The notes beneath the pieces were generated by a model. That model was not told the DNA's origin and did no database searches. It was given only the letters and a program-made list of their open reading frames with translations. Positions 10,248 to 21,596 of a DNA stretch of 64,000 nt are shown here, piece after piece. Position 1 is the first letter of the stretch, and each line of letters begins with the position of its first letter. The translations under genes and the position numbers were made by a program. The stretch covers positions 3,534,001 to 3,598,000 of the forward strand of contig NZ_CP071409.1 in the NCBI RefSeq assembly GCF_022647505.1, read 5' to 3'. This DNA comes from [Pantoea] beijingensis (GTDB lineage: Bacteria; Pseudomonadota; Gammaproteobacteria; Enterobacterales; Enterobacteriaceae).

Positions 10248-10611
10248 AACGCTCTCCGTAGGGCTGTCGCTCCCTGATTGGCTCACAAACAGACGAGGGG
10301 AAATTTCACACTCACACTATGTTTTCAAAATAAATCATAACAAGATTAATTATGATTATTTGTGAAGTATGCCTCAATTTATTTCCCTCCGTCAGATAAA
10401 TGTTCTCCCCATGCCTGAAAATTAACAAAAACAAATCAAAATCAATTATTTAAAATTATTTTAAATTTTACTTACCCGCAGCAGCGGTCAACGCTAACGC
10501 CTTAGCCTCATTTAAAAAAAGGAAAAATGTTTTTACATGATGATTTTTTGATGACAGTATAAATCAATAGTAATCACATAATGATTTAATACGACTAAAT
10601 GGAGATATTTA
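10248..10611. promoter_or_regulatory. ulaA-ulaG divergent control region
   Basis: A 364-base AT-rich region between the two divergent ula units. In E. coli the equivalent region carries UlaR operators for both promoters, CRP sites and an IHF site that lets UlaR loop the DNA. Here I see an inverted repeat near the ulaA side (10333-10357) and a related AAATCA...TGATTT pair near ulaG (10561-10587), with TGTGA at 10361. The AT-rich middle (about 10430-10475) could bend with IHF. Exact sites are inferred. Confidence 0.6.
10333..10357. promoter_or_regulatory. candidate UlaR operator
   Basis: AATCATAA and TTATGATT form a perfect 8-bp inverted repeat with a nine-base spacer, about 90 bases upstream of ulaA. 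DeoR-family repressors such as UlaR bind repeats of this kind. Assignment is by position and symmetry only. Confidence 0.4.
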
Positions 10612-11676
10612 ATGAGTAAAGTTACCTCTATTACCCGCGAATCGTGGATTCTGAGCACTTTCCCTGAATGGGGAAGCTGGCTTAATGAAGAGATTGAACA
10701 AGAAAAGGTGGCAGCAGATACTTTCACTATGTGGTGGCTGGGTTGTACCGGGATCTGGTTAAAGTCTGAGGGCGGTGCCAATCTTTGTGTCGATTTCTGG
10801 TGCGGTACTGGCAAACAAAGCCACAGTAACCCGCTGATGAAAACAGGGCATCAAATGCAACGTATGGCGGGTGTAGAGAAACTTCAGCCGAATTTACGCA
10901 CTACACCGTTCGTACTCGATCCTTTTGCCATCCGTCATATTGATGCCGTTTTAGCCACCCACGATCATAATGATCACATTGACGTTAACGTTGCCGCTGC
11001 CGTAATGCAGAATTGCACGAATGACGTGCCATTTATTGGCCCTCAAAGCTGCGTTGATATCTGGGTTGGCTGGGGGGTACCACGCGAGCGTTGCATCGTA
11101 GTGAAACCCGGTGATGTGGTGAAAATCAGAGATATCGAAATCCATGCGCTGGATGCTTTCGACCGTACCGCACTAATTACGCTGCCTGAAGGGCAAAAAG
11201 CCGCGGGTAAACTGCCAGACGATATGGACAGCCGCGCAGTAAATTATCTGTTTAAAACACCAGGCGGCAATCTTTATCACAGCGGTGATTCCCATTACTC
11301 TAATTACTATGCAAAACACGGTAACGATCATCGGATCGATGTTGCGCTGGGTTCCTATGGTGAGAACCCCCGCGGTATTACCGATAAAATGACCAGCGCC
11401 GATATTTTACGCATGGCTGAATCGCTGAACACCAAAGTGGTAATCCCTTTCCATCACGATATCTGGTCCAATTTTCAGGCCGATCCGCAGGAGATCCGCG
11501 TCCTGTGGGAAATGAAAAAAGACAGGTTGGCCTATGATTTTAAACCCTTTATCTGGCAGGTTGGGGGGAAATTTACCTGGCCGACAGATAAGGACCGGTT
11601 CGAATATCACTATCCTCGCGGATTTGAGGACTGTTTTACCCGCGAACCCGATTTACCTTTCAAATCTTTTCTGTGA
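10612..11676 (+). CDS. ulaG: L-ascorbate-6-phosphate lactonase UlaG
   Basis: A 354-residue metallo-beta-lactamase-fold hydrolase that opens the lactone ring of L-ascorbate 6-phosphate to 3-keto-L-gulonate 6-phosphate, the first cytosolic step after uptake. The metal-binding motif HDHNDHID is at residues 117-124; further metal ligands lie in [14 protein letters not shown] and [17 protein letters not shown] precedes the ATG by seven bases. Transcribed divergently from ulaABCDEF, as in E. coli, with ulaR downstream. Confidence 0.96.
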   Translation: MSKVTSITRESWILSTFPEWGSWLNEEIEQEKVAADTFTMWWLGCTGIWLKSEGGANLCVDFWCGTGKQSHSNPLMKTGHQMQRMAGVEKLQPNLRTTPFVLDPFAIRHIDAVLATHDHNDHIDVNVAAAVMQNCTNDVPFIGPQSCVDIWVGWGVPRERCIVVKPGDVVKIRDIEIHALDAFDRTALITLPEGQKAAGKLPDDMDSRAVNYLFKTPGGNLYHSGDSHYSNYYAKHGNDHRIDVALGSYGENPRGITDKMTSADILRMAESLNTKVVIPFHHDIWSNFQADPQEIRVLWEMKKDRLAYDFKPFIWQVGGKFTWPTDKDRFEYHYPRGFEDCFTREPDLPFKSFL

Positions 11677-11681
11677 AAGCC

Positions 11682-11703
11682 AGCCGGGCACTCGCCCGGC
11701 TTT
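11682..11703 (+). terminator. probable terminator after ulaG
   Basis: GC-rich hairpin (GCCGGGC, four-base loop, GCCCGGC) five bases past the ulaG stop, followed by only TTT. Termination may be partial, which would leave some read-through into ulaR 75 bases further on. Confidence 0.6.
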
Positions 11704-11778
11704 GATCGCTATCCACCATAGTTATTTCAAACATTTTCAAATATCATCTTTCTCTATCATCTTGCACCGGAAATACGC

Positions 11779-12534
11779 ATGACAGAAGCACAGCGCCATC
11801 AGATTCTGCTCGAACTCCTGCAACAATCGGGATTTATTACCGTCGAACAAGCAATCGCTCACTTGGGTATCTCTCCGGCTACTGCCCGGCGGGATATTAA
11901 TAAACTCGATGAAAACGGGAAACTGAAAAAAATCCGTAATGGTGCCGAAGCGATAACACAGCAGCGTCTGCGCTGGACGCCAATGAATATTCATTTGGCG
12001 CAACACCACGATGAAAAGAGCCGCATCGCCGCCGCCGCTTCGCAGCTCGTCAGTCCAGGCCAAAGTGTGGTGATTAATTGTGGTTCAACGGCTTTCTTAC
12101 TTGGCCAGCAGGTTTGCGGAAAACCCGTACAGATTATTACTAACTATCTACCTCTGGCGAATTATCTTATCGATCAAGATCATGAAAGCGTAGTGATCAT
12201 GGGAGGTCAGTATAATAAAAGTCACGCAATCACTCTCGGCGCTCAGGAAAATGAAACCTCGCTGTACGCAGGGCACTGGATGTTTACCAGCGGAAAAGGG
12301 CTCACGCCTGAAGGACTGTATAAGACGGATATGCTAACCGCGATGGCAGAACAGAAAATGATGAGCGTTGTAGGTAAGCTCGTAGTACTGGTCGACAGCA
12401 GTAAAATTGGGCAACGTGCCGGAATGCTGTTCAGCCGTGCTGAGCAGATCGATATACTGATTACCGGCAAACAGGCCGCTCCACATGTCATAAAGGAACT
12501 TCAGGATCGGGGGGTGGAAGTCATGTTAGTTTAG
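11779..12534 (+). CDS. ulaR: DeoR-family repressor UlaR of the ascorbate regulon
   Basis: A 251-residue DeoR-family regulator. Residues 1-57 hold the winged helix-turn-helix ([24 protein letters not shown] start, [19 protein letters not shown] recognition helix). The rest is the sugar-phosphate-sensing isomerase-like domain ([41 protein letters not shown]). In E. coli ascorbate 6-phosphate releases UlaR from both ula promoters. Same order ulaG-ulaR here. Confidence 0.95.
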   Translation: MTEAQRHQILLELLQQSGFITVEQAIAHLGISPATARRDINKLDENGKLKKIRNGAEAITQQRLRWTPMNIHLAQHHDEKSRIAAAASQLVSPGQSVVINCGSTAFLLGQQVCGKPVQIITNYLPLANYLIDQDHESVVIMGGQYNKSHAITLGAQENETSLYAGHWMFTSGKGLTPEGLYKTDMLTAMAEQKMMSVVGKLVVLVDSSKIGQRAGMLFSRAEQIDILITGKQAAPHVIKELQDRGVEVMLV

Positions 12535-12537
12535 GTG

Positions 12538-13287
12538 CTAAAGGTGGCACGCAAAAAAATCACTTGTCGCCTCTATCGCTAACGGCGTAATTCGATGTTT
12601 AACTCCGGACTCCCACAGACAAGTAAGTTGTCCGTCCAGCTTGTTAGCTATCAACGCCTGTTGCAAACGCCGCGTTTCAGTGGCAGGAACGACATCATCG
12701 TCTTCACCATGCCACAGCAGCAGCGGTCGATCGCCAAGTTGCTCAAGACGGTGGCTAATATCATACGGTGCCAGTGGAGCCATCAGCTTGTCAAATTCCA
12801 CCTTACTGACTTCGCCGTTCATCACCAACGGTGGGAATAACGTTTGTGCCAGCGTCATGAAATAACCCGATCCCATTAAGCAGGCCACACTACGAACTTG
12901 TGGGTAACGCGCCATAATCCCCAACGCCGTCATTCCCCCCATTGATGCGCCACCCACGCCCACTTTCCCATCCGCAATAAGGCAGTGCGCTATCAGCGCG
13001 TGATAGAGGCCGGCGAACTCATCAATACTGGTTTTTACAATAGGCCATAACCGACGTAAGCGAGCCCCCGTATCGCCGCCAAAACGCGCACCATGATCGT
13101 CCGCATCCGGCATAATAACTCGCATACCTGACTGCGCCAGCGCCACGGCAAAATAGCTGTAAACCAATTTTGACGAAGTAAATCCATGGTAAAAAATGAC
13201 CGTGGGCAGCGGTTTATTTCGCTGGCCTGATGGCGTGGCGTGCAGGCATTCAATACCGTTAAAAAATTCCGTCGCGATCTCAATCAT
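12538..13287 (-). CDS. yjfP: YjfP-like alpha/beta-hydrolase (esterase)
   Basis: A 249-residue alpha/beta hydrolase. FYHGFTSSK gives the oxyanion-hole region, GGASMGGMTALG holds nucleophile Ser115, WHGEDDDVVP the acid, and GVKHRITP the histidine. E. coli YjfP is a carboxylesterase with short-chain ester activity; natural substrate unknown. It converges with ulaR, with only three bases between the stops, so the two transcripts must overlap or share a terminator. Confidence 0.9.
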   Translation of the reverse strand: MIEIATEFFNGIECLHATPSGQRNKPLPTVIFYHGFTSSKLVYSYFAVALAQSGMRVIMPDADDHGARFGGDTGARLRRLWPIVKTSIDEFAGLYHALIAHCLIADGKVGVGGASMGGMTALGIMARYPQVRSVACLMGSGYFMTLAQTLFPPLVMNGEVSKVEFDKLMAPLAPYDISHRLEQLGDRPLLLWHGEDDDVVPATETRRLQQALIANKLDGQLTCLWESGVKHRITPLAIEATSDFFACHL

Positions 13288-13379
13288 TGTGACTCCATAC
13301 TCAGTCAGGAGAATTCTTACATAAAAAAGACACTATAATCGCGTAAATTACCTTCACCCCTTTACCGCGGGATACCCTT

Positions 13380-13703
13380 ATGCGTACGCTTCTCATCTCA
13401 GGTTTAATGCTACTCCTTAGCGGCTGTTCTATCATGCATACCACACCACGGCCTGCTCCTGCGCCTACACAACAAGCACAAGAGATCGTTCGCGCGCAAA
13501 GTACCTCTTTACCCAGACTAGGTAATATCAGTGCTACAGAGCGCGGATCGCCCGATGATGTCCAGCGAGTCATCGCGGCAAGAGCGACAGCAATGGGTGC
13601 CAGTTACTATATGATTGTCGCTCTCAGTGAATCAGTCGCACCGGGAATGTGGTATGCAAGCGCGATCCTGTATGGCCCTTCAACCGCCACTGGCGCGCAG
13701 TAA
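13380..13703 (+). CDS. bsmA: biofilm stress lipoprotein BsmA (DUF1471)
   Basis: A 107-residue lipoprotein with lipobox LLSGC (Cys at residue 16) after a short signal sequence, then a Pro/Ala-rich linker and a DUF1471 domain (LGNISATERGSPDDVQRVIAARATAMGASYYMIVALSE, then MWYASAILYGP). E. coli BsmA (YjfO) is linked to biofilm stress tolerance. Divergent from yjfP, convergent with aidB; the last 24 bases overlap aidB. Confidence 0.9.
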   Translation: MRTLLISGLMLLLSGCSIMHTTPRPAPAPTQQAQEIVRAQSTSLPRLGNISATERGSPDDVQRVIAARATAMGASYYMIVALSESVAPGMWYASAILYGPSTATGAQ

Positions 13704-15308
13704 CAGACGCTCCGAGACATCCCAACTCAGCGTTGGGACACCTCGTGAATCAAGCTGATGGCGGCACCAGGCATCCGCTAACGGCGGTTCAAGCGACGTC
13801 AATACCTGCACGGCTGTCGCCAGCCTGACCAGCATTTCAGCAATCTCTCGCGCCTGCCCTTCCAGTGGCTGGCGCAAGCGGAGTTTAAGCTGGCGCCACC
13901 GGCTATCAAAATGACGATTTTGCCCCTTCACGGCATCAAATTCACGGTGAAGCATTTCAGGTACAGCAGATTGTCGATTCAGTACACGAATCACATCCAG
14001 ACACATTACGTTGCCAGAGCCTTCCCAAATGCTGTTAACCGGCATTTCACGAAAAAGTCGGGGCAATTCGCTCTCTTCGCAATAACCTATCCCACCCAGC
14101 ACTTCCATCGATTCCGCAACAAAAGGTGTCCCTGCCTTGCACAGCGTATACTTCGCGGCAGGTGTGAACAGTCGGCTAAAAGTACGCTCATATTCATCAT
14201 GAGGCTGTGACCAGGCACGGGCAAGGCGCATCAAAAAAGCAGTCTGCCCCTCAAGTTGCAGTGCCTGCATGGCTAAAACATGGCGCATTAAGGGCTGATC
14301 AACCAGATTTTTCCCCATAACTTGCCGCTGATGAGCATGGTAAAGCGCAACTGAAAATGCACGTCGCATCAATCCGTGACTGCCTAGCGCGCAGTCAAAA
14401 CGGGTAATACCCCCCATTTTAAGGATCTGTCTGACACCGTCCCCCTCATCGCCAAGCAGCCATCCTGATGCATCCAAAAATTCAACCTCTCCGCTGGCAT
14501 TCGAACGGTTGCCGAGTTTCTCTTTTAGTCGTTCGATATGGACGGCATTACGCGTACCATCCGGTAATAGGCGGGGAAGAAAGAAGCAAGAAAGACCGCC
14601 TTTTGTTTGTGCCAGAATGACATGTGCATCACTTTGCGGCACAGAGAAAAACCACTTATGGCCGGTTATGCGGTAGATCTCACCATTACCGCGAGACGAC
14701 AGAGGTTCCGCATACGTGGTGTTACTTAATATATCCGTTCCCCCTTGCTTTTCCGTCATGCCCATACCAATTAGCAGCCCCTGTTTACGATCGCCCGGCT
14801 GTAAATGCGCATCGTAGCGATCGGACAACAGTGCAGGAAGCCAGTTTTGCCATACCGTTGGCAGCGCTTGCTGCAGCAATGGAATAGCGCCGAATGTCAT
14901 GGTGATAGGGCATAGCGTGCCCGCCTCAACTTGCGCATGAAGGATAAAGCGCGCTGCGCGCGCGATAAATGCGCCAGGTAACGCCTCTTTTTGCCAGCAG
15001 AGATTATGTACCCGATTTGCACACAACCCCTGCATTAACAGATGCCAGGCGGGATGAAAGCGCACATCATCAAGCCGTTCGCCGCAGGGATCGTAACGTA
15101 GCAACTCAGGCGGATGAGCATTGGCCAATCGCCCCAGTTCCAATGATTCTGCGCTGCCAAGTTGCTGACCAACCGACGCCAACAACGCGTTATCCCACTC
15201 AACGCCCTCACGCCCCAATGCTTCGCGCAGTGGGGTGTCAGAAAGAAATAAATTACTGTTACTTAGTGGACGTGGTTGATTAAAAACGGTGTGCGTTTTC
15301 CAGTGCAT
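13680..15308 (-). CDS. aidB: AidB, acyl-CoA dehydrogenase-family flavoprotein of the adaptive response
   Basis: A 542-residue protein matching E. coli AidB. It is an FAD-containing member of the acyl-CoA dehydrogenase family that binds DNA and is induced with Ada during alkylation stress. Recognisable stretches are MHWKTHTVFNQPRPL, the FAD-binding MTEKQGGTDILSNTT, HKWFFSVPQSDAH, and VLGGIGYCEESELPRLFREMPVNSIWEGSGNVM. GAGGG precedes the start at 15308 by eight bases; an open frame continues upstream but is not coding-like. In E. coli six yjf genes lie between aidB and rlmB; here they are absent. Confidence 0.94.
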   Translation of the reverse strand: MHWKTHTVFNQPRPLSNSNLFLSDTPLREALGREGVEWDNALLASVGQQLGSAESLELGRLANAHPPELLRYDPCGERLDDVRFHPAWHLLMQGLCANRVHNLCWQKEALPGAFIARAARFILHAQVEAGTLCPITMTFGAIPLLQQALPTVWQNWLPALLSDRYDAHLQPGDRKQGLLIGMGMTEKQGGTDILSNTTYAEPLSSRGNGEIYRITGHKWFFSVPQSDAHVILAQTKGGLSCFFLPRLLPDGTRNAVHIERLKEKLGNRSNASGEVEFLDASGWLLGDEGDGVRQILKMGGITRFDCALGSHGLMRRAFSVALYHAHQRQVMGKNLVDQPLMRHVLAMQALQLEGQTAFLMRLARAWSQPHDEYERTFSRLFTPAAKYTLCKAGTPFVAESMEVLGGIGYCEESELPRLFREMPVNSIWEGSGNVMCLDVIRVLNRQSAVPEMLHREFDAVKGQNRHFDSRWRQLKLRLRQPLEGQAREIAEMLVRLATAVQVLTSLEPPLADAWCRHQLDSRGVPTLSWDVSERLLLRASGG

Positions 15309-15450
15309 ATGAACATCCCTCGTCATCGACACATGTTGTGAAGAACCTGCACGCTTAATTCTTGCAGGCTTTCTTTGAGTATGGGATGAAGCAGAGAATC
15401 TGTCCGGACAGGACAAAATTTTCGGGGCACAGGTCACGCCCCGGAGAAGA

Positions 15451-16188
15451 TTACTTGCTGCTGCGTTGGCGTACCGCTTCAAACAGACAAATGCCAGTTG
15501 CGACCGAAACGTTCAGTGAAGAGACACTGCCGGCCATCGGAATACTGATCAATTCATCACAATGCTCGCGGGTCAGACGACGCATACCTTCGCCTTCCGC
15601 GCCCATAACCAGGGCCATTGGGCCAGTCATTTTACTCTGGAATACATTATGATCGGCCTCACCTGCGGTTCCAACGATCCATACGTTAGCTTCCTGGAGC
15701 AGACGCATAGTTCGCGCCAGATTGGTGACACGGATCAAGGGAATATTTTCTGCTGCCCCGCTAGCCACTTTCTTAGCCGTCGCATTCAACTGTGCAGAAC
15801 GATCCTTCGGCACAATAACCGCATGTACACCCGCTGCATCCGCGCTACGCAAGCAGGCACCAAGGTTATGCGGATCGGTAACACCATCAAGGATCAGTAA
15901 AAATGGCTGCTCCAGGCTAGCAAGAAGATCGGGCAGATCATTTTCCTGATATTGCCGACCTGGCTTAACGTGCGCCACGATCCCCTGATGCACTGCACCT
16001 TCCACTTTGCTATCCAACCACTGACGGTTCGCCAGTTGAACGACAATGCCCTGCGCTTCCAGCGCTTTAATTAAAGGCTGCAGCCGACGATCATCACGCC
16101 CTTTGAGGATAAATACTTCCTGAAAGCGCTGCGGATCGGTGTCAAGCAGCGCCTGGACGGCGTGGATACCAAAAACAATTTCACTCAT
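15451..16188 (-). CDS. rlmB: 23S rRNA (guanosine-2'-O-)-methyltransferase RlmB
   Basis: A 245-residue SPOUT methyltransferase that methylates G2251 of 23S rRNA. The N-terminal substrate-binding domain ([15 protein letters not shown]) is followed by the trefoil-knot motifs [33 protein letters not shown] and [19 protein letters not shown]. The ATG at 16188 matches the E. coli start; an upstream TTG is less likely. It follows rnr by 108 bases in the nsrR-rnr-rlmB order. Confidence 0.97.
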   Translation of the reverse strand: MSEIVFGIHAVQALLDTDPQRFQEVFILKGRDDRRLQPLIKALEAQGIVVQLANRQWLDSKVEGAVHQGIVAHVKPGRQYQENDLPDLLASLEQPFLLILDGVTDPHNLGACLRSADAAGVHAVIVPKDRSAQLNATAKKVASGAAENIPLIRVTNLARTMRLLQEANVWIVGTAGEADHNVFQSKMTGPMALVMGAEGEGMRRLTREHCDELISIPMAGSVSSLNVSVATGICLFEAVRQRSSK

Positions 16189-16296
16189 CGATCGGTTACT
16201 CACCAAGTTATTTTAAAACATCGGGCGAAGGTTATGCCGCCCTGTACGGCACGTGTACAGACCATACCGCACGTTACAGTTGATTAGCTACGCCAG

Positions 16297-18756
16297 TTAT
16301 TCCTTCGGGCTAGCCGGCTTTTTCGCGGCACGCTTCGCTTTGGTTGCGGCGGCGATTTTACGGGTTTTCTCCGAAGGCGTTTTGGCTTTTTTCTCTTTTT
16401 TTGCCACTGGAGCCGCTTTGTTTTTTACGCCGCTCTCTTTTGCCGCCTTGAACGTACTATCCGGTTCGAAGTTTACCCCTTTGCGCTGCTCACGGCGGCG
16501 ATGACCACTATTTTTCGGCGTTCTCTTCGCACGTTCGCGATCGGTTTTCCCGGCACCACGCGGTTTACGCTGACTTGAGATCAATGCAAAATCAATTTTT
16601 CTCTCATCCATGTGTACCGCTTCAACCCGTACTTCTACCGTATCGCCAAGGCGATACGTATGGCCGCCGGATTCACCAATCAATCGCTGTCCTACTGCGT
16701 CAAACCGATAGTAGTCATTGTCGAGAGTTGAAACGTGAACCAGGCCATCGATAAACAGATCGTTAAGACGCACAAAGAATCCGAAGCCGGTTACGCTGGA
16801 AATAACACCGGTAAAGGTTTCCCCCACCTGGTCCTGCATAAAATCACACTTCAGCCAGTCTGCAACGTCTCGGGTGGCTTCATCCGCACGACGTTCTGCC
16901 ATTGAACAGTGTTGCCCAAGCTGTAGCATCTGGTTGAGATCATAGTGGTAACCACCGGTCGCCGATCCATTGCCCTCTAGCGTGCCCTGCTCCTGCGCCA
17001 ATAAGTATTTGATGGCACGATGCAGCAGTAAATCAGGGTAACGACGGATCGGTGAGGTAAAGTGCGCATACGAAGCCAGCGCCAGACCAAAATGTCCCCG
17101 GTTTTCCGGATCGTAAACCGCTTGTTTCATGGAACGCAACAGCATAGTTTGCAGCATCTCATGGTCCGGGCGATCGGCAATTTGTTCCAGTAATGCAGAA
17201 TAATCAATGGGTTGTGGCTTAGCGCCGCCCGGCAGAGTCAGGCCTAACTCGTTTAATACCGAGCGGAAACTGGTGATACTGTCATCGCTTGGACGATCAT
17301 GATCGCGAAACAATGCGGGCTCATTGTGTTTTTCAACGAAACGCGCTGAGGCGATATTCGCCAGAATCATGCACTCTTCAATGAGCTTATGTGCCTCATT
17401 ACGCACCGTTTGCTCTACACGCTCAATACGGCGATCGGCGTTAAAGATAAACTTCGCTTCCTCTGTTTCAAAGGAGATCCCACCACGCTGTGAACGCGCC
17501 TGTTCCAACACCTGATACATATTATGCAGTTCATGCAGATGCTTAACTAGCGGCTGGTACTGTTCGCGCAGTTCCGGATTTCCCTGCAGGATACTCCAGA
17601 CTTTATTGTAGGTCAGACGCGCATGGGAGTTCATCACCGCTTCATAGTGCTTATAGCCCGTCAGTTTACCTTGGGCGGAAATGGTCATCTCACACACCAT
17701 ACACAGGCGATCCACCTGCGGGTTAAGTGAGCAAAGTCCGTTGGACAATACTTCAGGAAGCATCGGGATAACTTGTGAAGGGAAATAAACCGATGTTCCA
17801 CGGTTAACCGCTTCGTTATCTAAAGCCGTCCCCGGACGCACATAATAGCTAACATCGGCGATAGCAACCCATAAGCGCCAGCCCCCACCGCGTTTCTTCT
17901 CACAATACACCGCATCGTCAAAGTCGCGCGCATCTTCACCATCAATGGTCACAAGTGGCAGTTGACGCAGGTCGATACGCCCTTTTTTCGCCGCCTCGGG
18001 CACATCTTCCTTCAGTTTCGCAACCTGTCTTTCCACCTCTGGCGGCCAGACATGCGGGATTTCATGGGTACGCAGCGCCATATCCACGGCTAAGCCAGTC
18101 CCCATATTATCACCCAGCACTTCGACAATTTTGCCAATCGCTTTCGTACGGCGCGTCGGGCGCTGGACCAGTTCAACCACTACCACTGACCCCATACGTG
18201 CACCCATCAGGGCTTCCGGCGGGATCAAAATATCAAAACTAAGGCGACTGTCATCGGGTACAACAAAGCCAGCACCAGCATCGGTAAAATAACGTCCCAC
18301 TATCTGACTGTTACGTGGCTCAAGTACACGGACAACACGTGCTTCACGACGACCTTTACGATCGGCGCCCATCGCCTGGGCGAGGATCACATCGCCATGC
18401 ATACACATTTTCATCTGCTCAGCAGAGAGATAAAGATCGTCTTTTTGTCCCTCAATACGCAGAAAGCCATAACCATCGCGGTGACCAATCACTTTTCCAC
18501 GCAGCAGATCGAGGCGTTCAGGCAGCGCGTAGCACTGGCGACGAGTAAAGACTAATTGACCATCACGTTCCATAGCACGTAAGCGGCGACGCAGGGCTTC
18601 AAGTTGTTCTTCACCCGCAATACCCAGCTCGATTGCCAGCTCTTCGCGACTGGCCGGTTTTTCACGTTTGTCTAAATGTCCAAGGATAAATTCACGGCTG
18701 GGAATAGGGTTTTCGTATTTTTCAGCTTCTCGTTCCTGAAAAGGATCTTGTGACAT
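16297..18756 (-). CDS. rnr: exoribonuclease R
   Basis: An 819-residue 3'-5' exoribonuclease (E. coli 813) able to degrade structured RNA, active in mRNA and rRNA quality control with SmpB-tmRNA and in cold shock. Order: N-terminal helix-turn-helix (about 20-85), two cold-shock domains, RNB catalytic domain with the metal-binding [10 protein letters not shown], an S1 domain ([21 protein letters not shown]), and a Lys/Arg-rich tail (about 730-819). GGAGG lies seven bases before the ATG. It starts 19 bases after nsrR, so the two are cotranscribed. Confidence 0.97.
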   Translation of the reverse strand: MSQDPFQEREAEKYENPIPSREFILGHLDKREKPASREELAIELGIAGEEQLEALRRRLRAMERDGQLVFTRRQCYALPERLDLLRGKVIGHRDGYGFLRIEGQKDDLYLSAEQMKMCMHGDVILAQAMGADRKGRREARVVRVLEPRNSQIVGRYFTDAGAGFVVPDDSRLSFDILIPPEALMGARMGSVVVVELVQRPTRRTKAIGKIVEVLGDNMGTGLAVDMALRTHEIPHVWPPEVERQVAKLKEDVPEAAKKGRIDLRQLPLVTIDGEDARDFDDAVYCEKKRGGGWRLWVAIADVSYYVRPGTALDNEAVNRGTSVYFPSQVIPMLPEVLSNGLCSLNPQVDRLCMVCEMTISAQGKLTGYKHYEAVMNSHARLTYNKVWSILQGNPELREQYQPLVKHLHELHNMYQVLEQARSQRGGISFETEEAKFIFNADRRIERVEQTVRNEAHKLIEECMILANIASARFVEKHNEPALFRDHDRPSDDSITSFRSVLNELGLTLPGGAKPQPIDYSALLEQIADRPDHEMLQTMLLRSMKQAVYDPENRGHFGLALASYAHFTSPIRRYPDLLLHRAIKYLLAQEQGTLEGNGSATGGYHYDLNQMLQLGQHCSMAERRADEATRDVADWLKCDFMQDQVGETFTGVISSVTGFGFFVRLNDLFIDGLVHVSTLDNDYYRFDAVGQRLIGESGGHTYRLGDTVEVRVEAVHMDERKIDFALISSQRKPRGAGKTDRERAKRTPKNSGHRRREQRKGVNFEPDSTFKAAKESGVKNKAAPVAKKEKKAKTPSEKTRKIAAATKAKRAAKKPASPKE

Positions 18757-18775
18757 ATCGGTTCCTCCGTTGTCA

Positions 18776-19219
18776 TCAATTGCGGATTGAAGGACGTTCA
18801 ACCAACAATAATTTGTAGAGCGGGTGGTTATCTTCCACCAGATCAGCGAGGGTATATTTATCCAGCTCTCGCAAAAAACTCTGCACCGCATCATACAGTG
18901 CCTGTTTCAGTCGACAGGCGGAAGTAATGTGGCAGAACTCGCTGTTACAGTTAACCAACTGCAGCGGTTCCATTTCACGAACCACGGCACCAATGACGAT
19001 CGTTTCTGCGGGCTTTCCTAAACGAATGCCACCATTTTTACCGCGAACCGCAGAGATATAACCCGAGCGACTCAGTTGATTTATAATTTTGACCATATGA
19101 TGACGAGATACGCCGTACGTCTCTGTCACTTCAGAAATACTGGTCATTTGACCTGTAGGGAGCGACGCAAGATAGATTAACGCCCGCAGGCCATAGTCTG
19201 TAAAACTCGTTAGCTGCAC
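18776..19219 (-). CDS. nsrR: nitric-oxide-sensing Rrf2-family repressor NsrR
   Basis: A 147-residue Rrf2 regulator (E. coli 141). The winged helix is [18 protein letters not shown] through [13 protein letters not shown], with the wing [14 protein letters not shown]. Three cysteines in [16 protein letters not shown] bind the iron-sulfur cluster that reacts with NO. In E. coli NsrR represses hmp, ytfE, hcp and others. First gene of nsrR-rnr-rlmB. Confidence 0.96.
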   Translation of the reverse strand: MQLTSFTDYGLRALIYLASLPTGQMTSISEVTETYGVSRHHMVKIINQLSRSGYISAVRGKNGGIRLGKPAETIVIGAVVREMEPLQLVNCNSEFCHITSACRLKQALYDAVQSFLRELDKYTLADLVEDNHPLYKLLLVERPSIRN

Positions 19220-19557
19220 AGTTACCTCAGTGAATCAATGGCATGACATCATCCGTTTACCCTGGATAATTGTAGTTGCATCACAGCAACACATGCGCGA
19301 AAAACCGATTTAGCGATTTAAACAACGCAGAAACGGGCTTATAACGTAAGCCATAAACTCATTATCCAGATAAGCTGCCATCAGAGCGGGTCAAATAAAC
19401 ACTCTCCGTTAACATATATTTAGCTTCAAGAATGACGGTTATAGGTGATGATAAACCAGCCCGACAACTTCAGGGCGAATTATTTAAGCATACGTCAATC
19501 GCGGAAAGAAAAAGGCAGGGATAAACAGTGAAAAACGCTATGACAAATCTCTACATC
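19220..19557. other. nsrR upstream region
   Basis: About 340 bases upstream of nsrR with no coding frame of note. It must contain the nsrR promoter; I could not place it with confidence. AT-rich and without evident long repeats until the repeat block begins. Confidence 0.4.
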
Positions 19558-19670
19558 CTACAGAGCGGATGTTGCCGGGTGGCGGCAAACCCAGCCATCC
19601 CCGGGAAGCTTATTCAGGTAAGTGACCAAATACGGCCAACAAACCTGCAACGAGAAGTATGACGGCAAAC
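19558..19670. repeat. intergenic repeat, copy 1 (diverged)
   Basis: Contains AAGCTTATTCAGGTAAGTGACC, in which the first 20 bases are shared with the next copy with few changes, and CAACAAACCTGCAACG followed by a GTATGACGG end. These are hallmarks of the palindromic intergenic repeats common in Yersinia, Serratia and Erwinia-like genomes, recognised from memory. It lies between purA and nsrR, in tandem with copy 2. Confidence 0.6.
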
Positions 19671-19782
19671 ATACTCTAAATAATTCACGTTGCAGGGCGG
19701 CGACATCTCCGAAAGCTTAATCAGGAAAGCGACCTGAATGACCGGAAACAATCAACAAACCTGCAACGCGACGTATGGCGGG
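19671..19782. repeat. intergenic repeat, copy 2
   Basis: Starts ATACTCTAAATAATTCACGT, continues with GTTGCAGGGCGGCGACA, AAGCTTAATCAGGAAAGCGA and ends CCTGCAACGCGACGTATGGC. GTTGCAGG near the left and CCTGCAAC near the right form the outer palindrome. Same family as the unit at 49923-50075. It ends about 20 bases after the purA stop, so it is probably transcribed from purA and may act as its 3' hairpin. Confidence 0.65.
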
Positions 19783-19804
19783 CTCGGCCCGACCTAAGTT
19801 AAAA

Positions 19805-21106
<1,302 letters not shown>

Positions 21107-21109
21107 TCA

Positions 21110-21125
21110 AAATCACCGATTGCTT
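21110..21125 (-). promoter_or_regulatory. candidate PurR box overlapping the purA ribosome-binding region
   Basis: Minus strand AAGCAATCGGTGATTT matches 9 of the 11 fixed positions of the PurR consensus (ANGCAANCGNTTNCNT). It lies six bases upstream of the purA start. E. coli purA also has two operators. Motif match by eye. Confidence 0.5.
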
Positions 21126-21168
21126 AAAAAAGGATTCTACCATCGTAATTTCCCTCTTTCAGCACTTT

Positions 21169-21184
21169 TAGCAGTCGTTTGCGC
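21169..21184 (-). promoter_or_regulatory. candidate second PurR box upstream of purA
   Basis: Minus strand GCGCAAACGACTGCTA matches 8 of the 11 fixed PurR positions, with a strong GCAAACG half. It lies about 60 bases upstream of the first candidate box. Confidence 0.45.
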
Positions 21185-21293
21185 AGTTTTTTTGCTGCCA
21201 ATTCATCCAGTGAATGGTTGTGCCCCACAGAAAAACGAATAGCACCTCAGGTTCAAAGTCAGACTATCCTGCGACTGAAAACAATCTTAGCGA

Positions 21294-21494
21294 CTATGCC
21301 GCGCCATGCATGCTGAGCATGGTATATATCACTACGCCTGCAACGACCAAACCACCGCCAAAACGACGCAGCAGGTGGTCAGGTAATTGCGTCATGGTAT
21401 AAATCATTCGGCGCCAAATACGGGGCCACAGCATTGGGCCGAGGCCTTCCAGCACAAGAACCAGCGCAAGCGCCATCCAAATTGTTGAGTTCAT
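21294..21494 (-). CDS. yjeT: DUF2065 small membrane protein YjeT
   Basis: A 66-residue protein with two hydrophobic segments (MNSTIWMALALVLVLEGLGPM and a C-terminal FGGGLVVAGVVIYTML) separated by a basic loop. It matches E. coli YjeT almost residue for residue in the membrane parts. Function unknown. It lies between the hflC terminator and purA, as in E. coli. Confidence 0.9.
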   Translation of the reverse strand: MNSTIWMALALVLVLEGLGPMLWPRIWRRMIYTMTQLPDHLLRRFGGGLVVAGVVIYTMLSMHGAA

Positions 21495-21507
21495 TAGGGT
21501 TACCAAT

Positions 21508-21536
21508 AAAAAACGGGCCGGATATTGTCCGGCCCG
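21508..21536 (-). terminator. rho-independent terminator after hflC
   Basis: A perfect 9-bp stem CGGGCCGGA / TCCGGCCCG with a five-base loop and six T on the minus strand. It ends the hfq-hflX-hflK-hflC transcripts 60 bases after the hflC stop and separates them from yjeT. Confidence 0.92.
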
Positions 21537-21596
21537 CCGAGTGCTCAGTCAGCGATGTCAATGACAACTGATCATGAGCCTGGTCCGTAAAACGGA

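Noticed and set aside
15309..15482. Open extension upstream of aidB giving a 600-residue product
   Set aside because: The added residues are not like AidB, and GAGGG is well placed for the ATG at 15308.
18757..18894. Extension of rnr into the end of nsrR
   Set aside because: It overlaps nsrR, has no family similarity, and GGAGG supports 18756.
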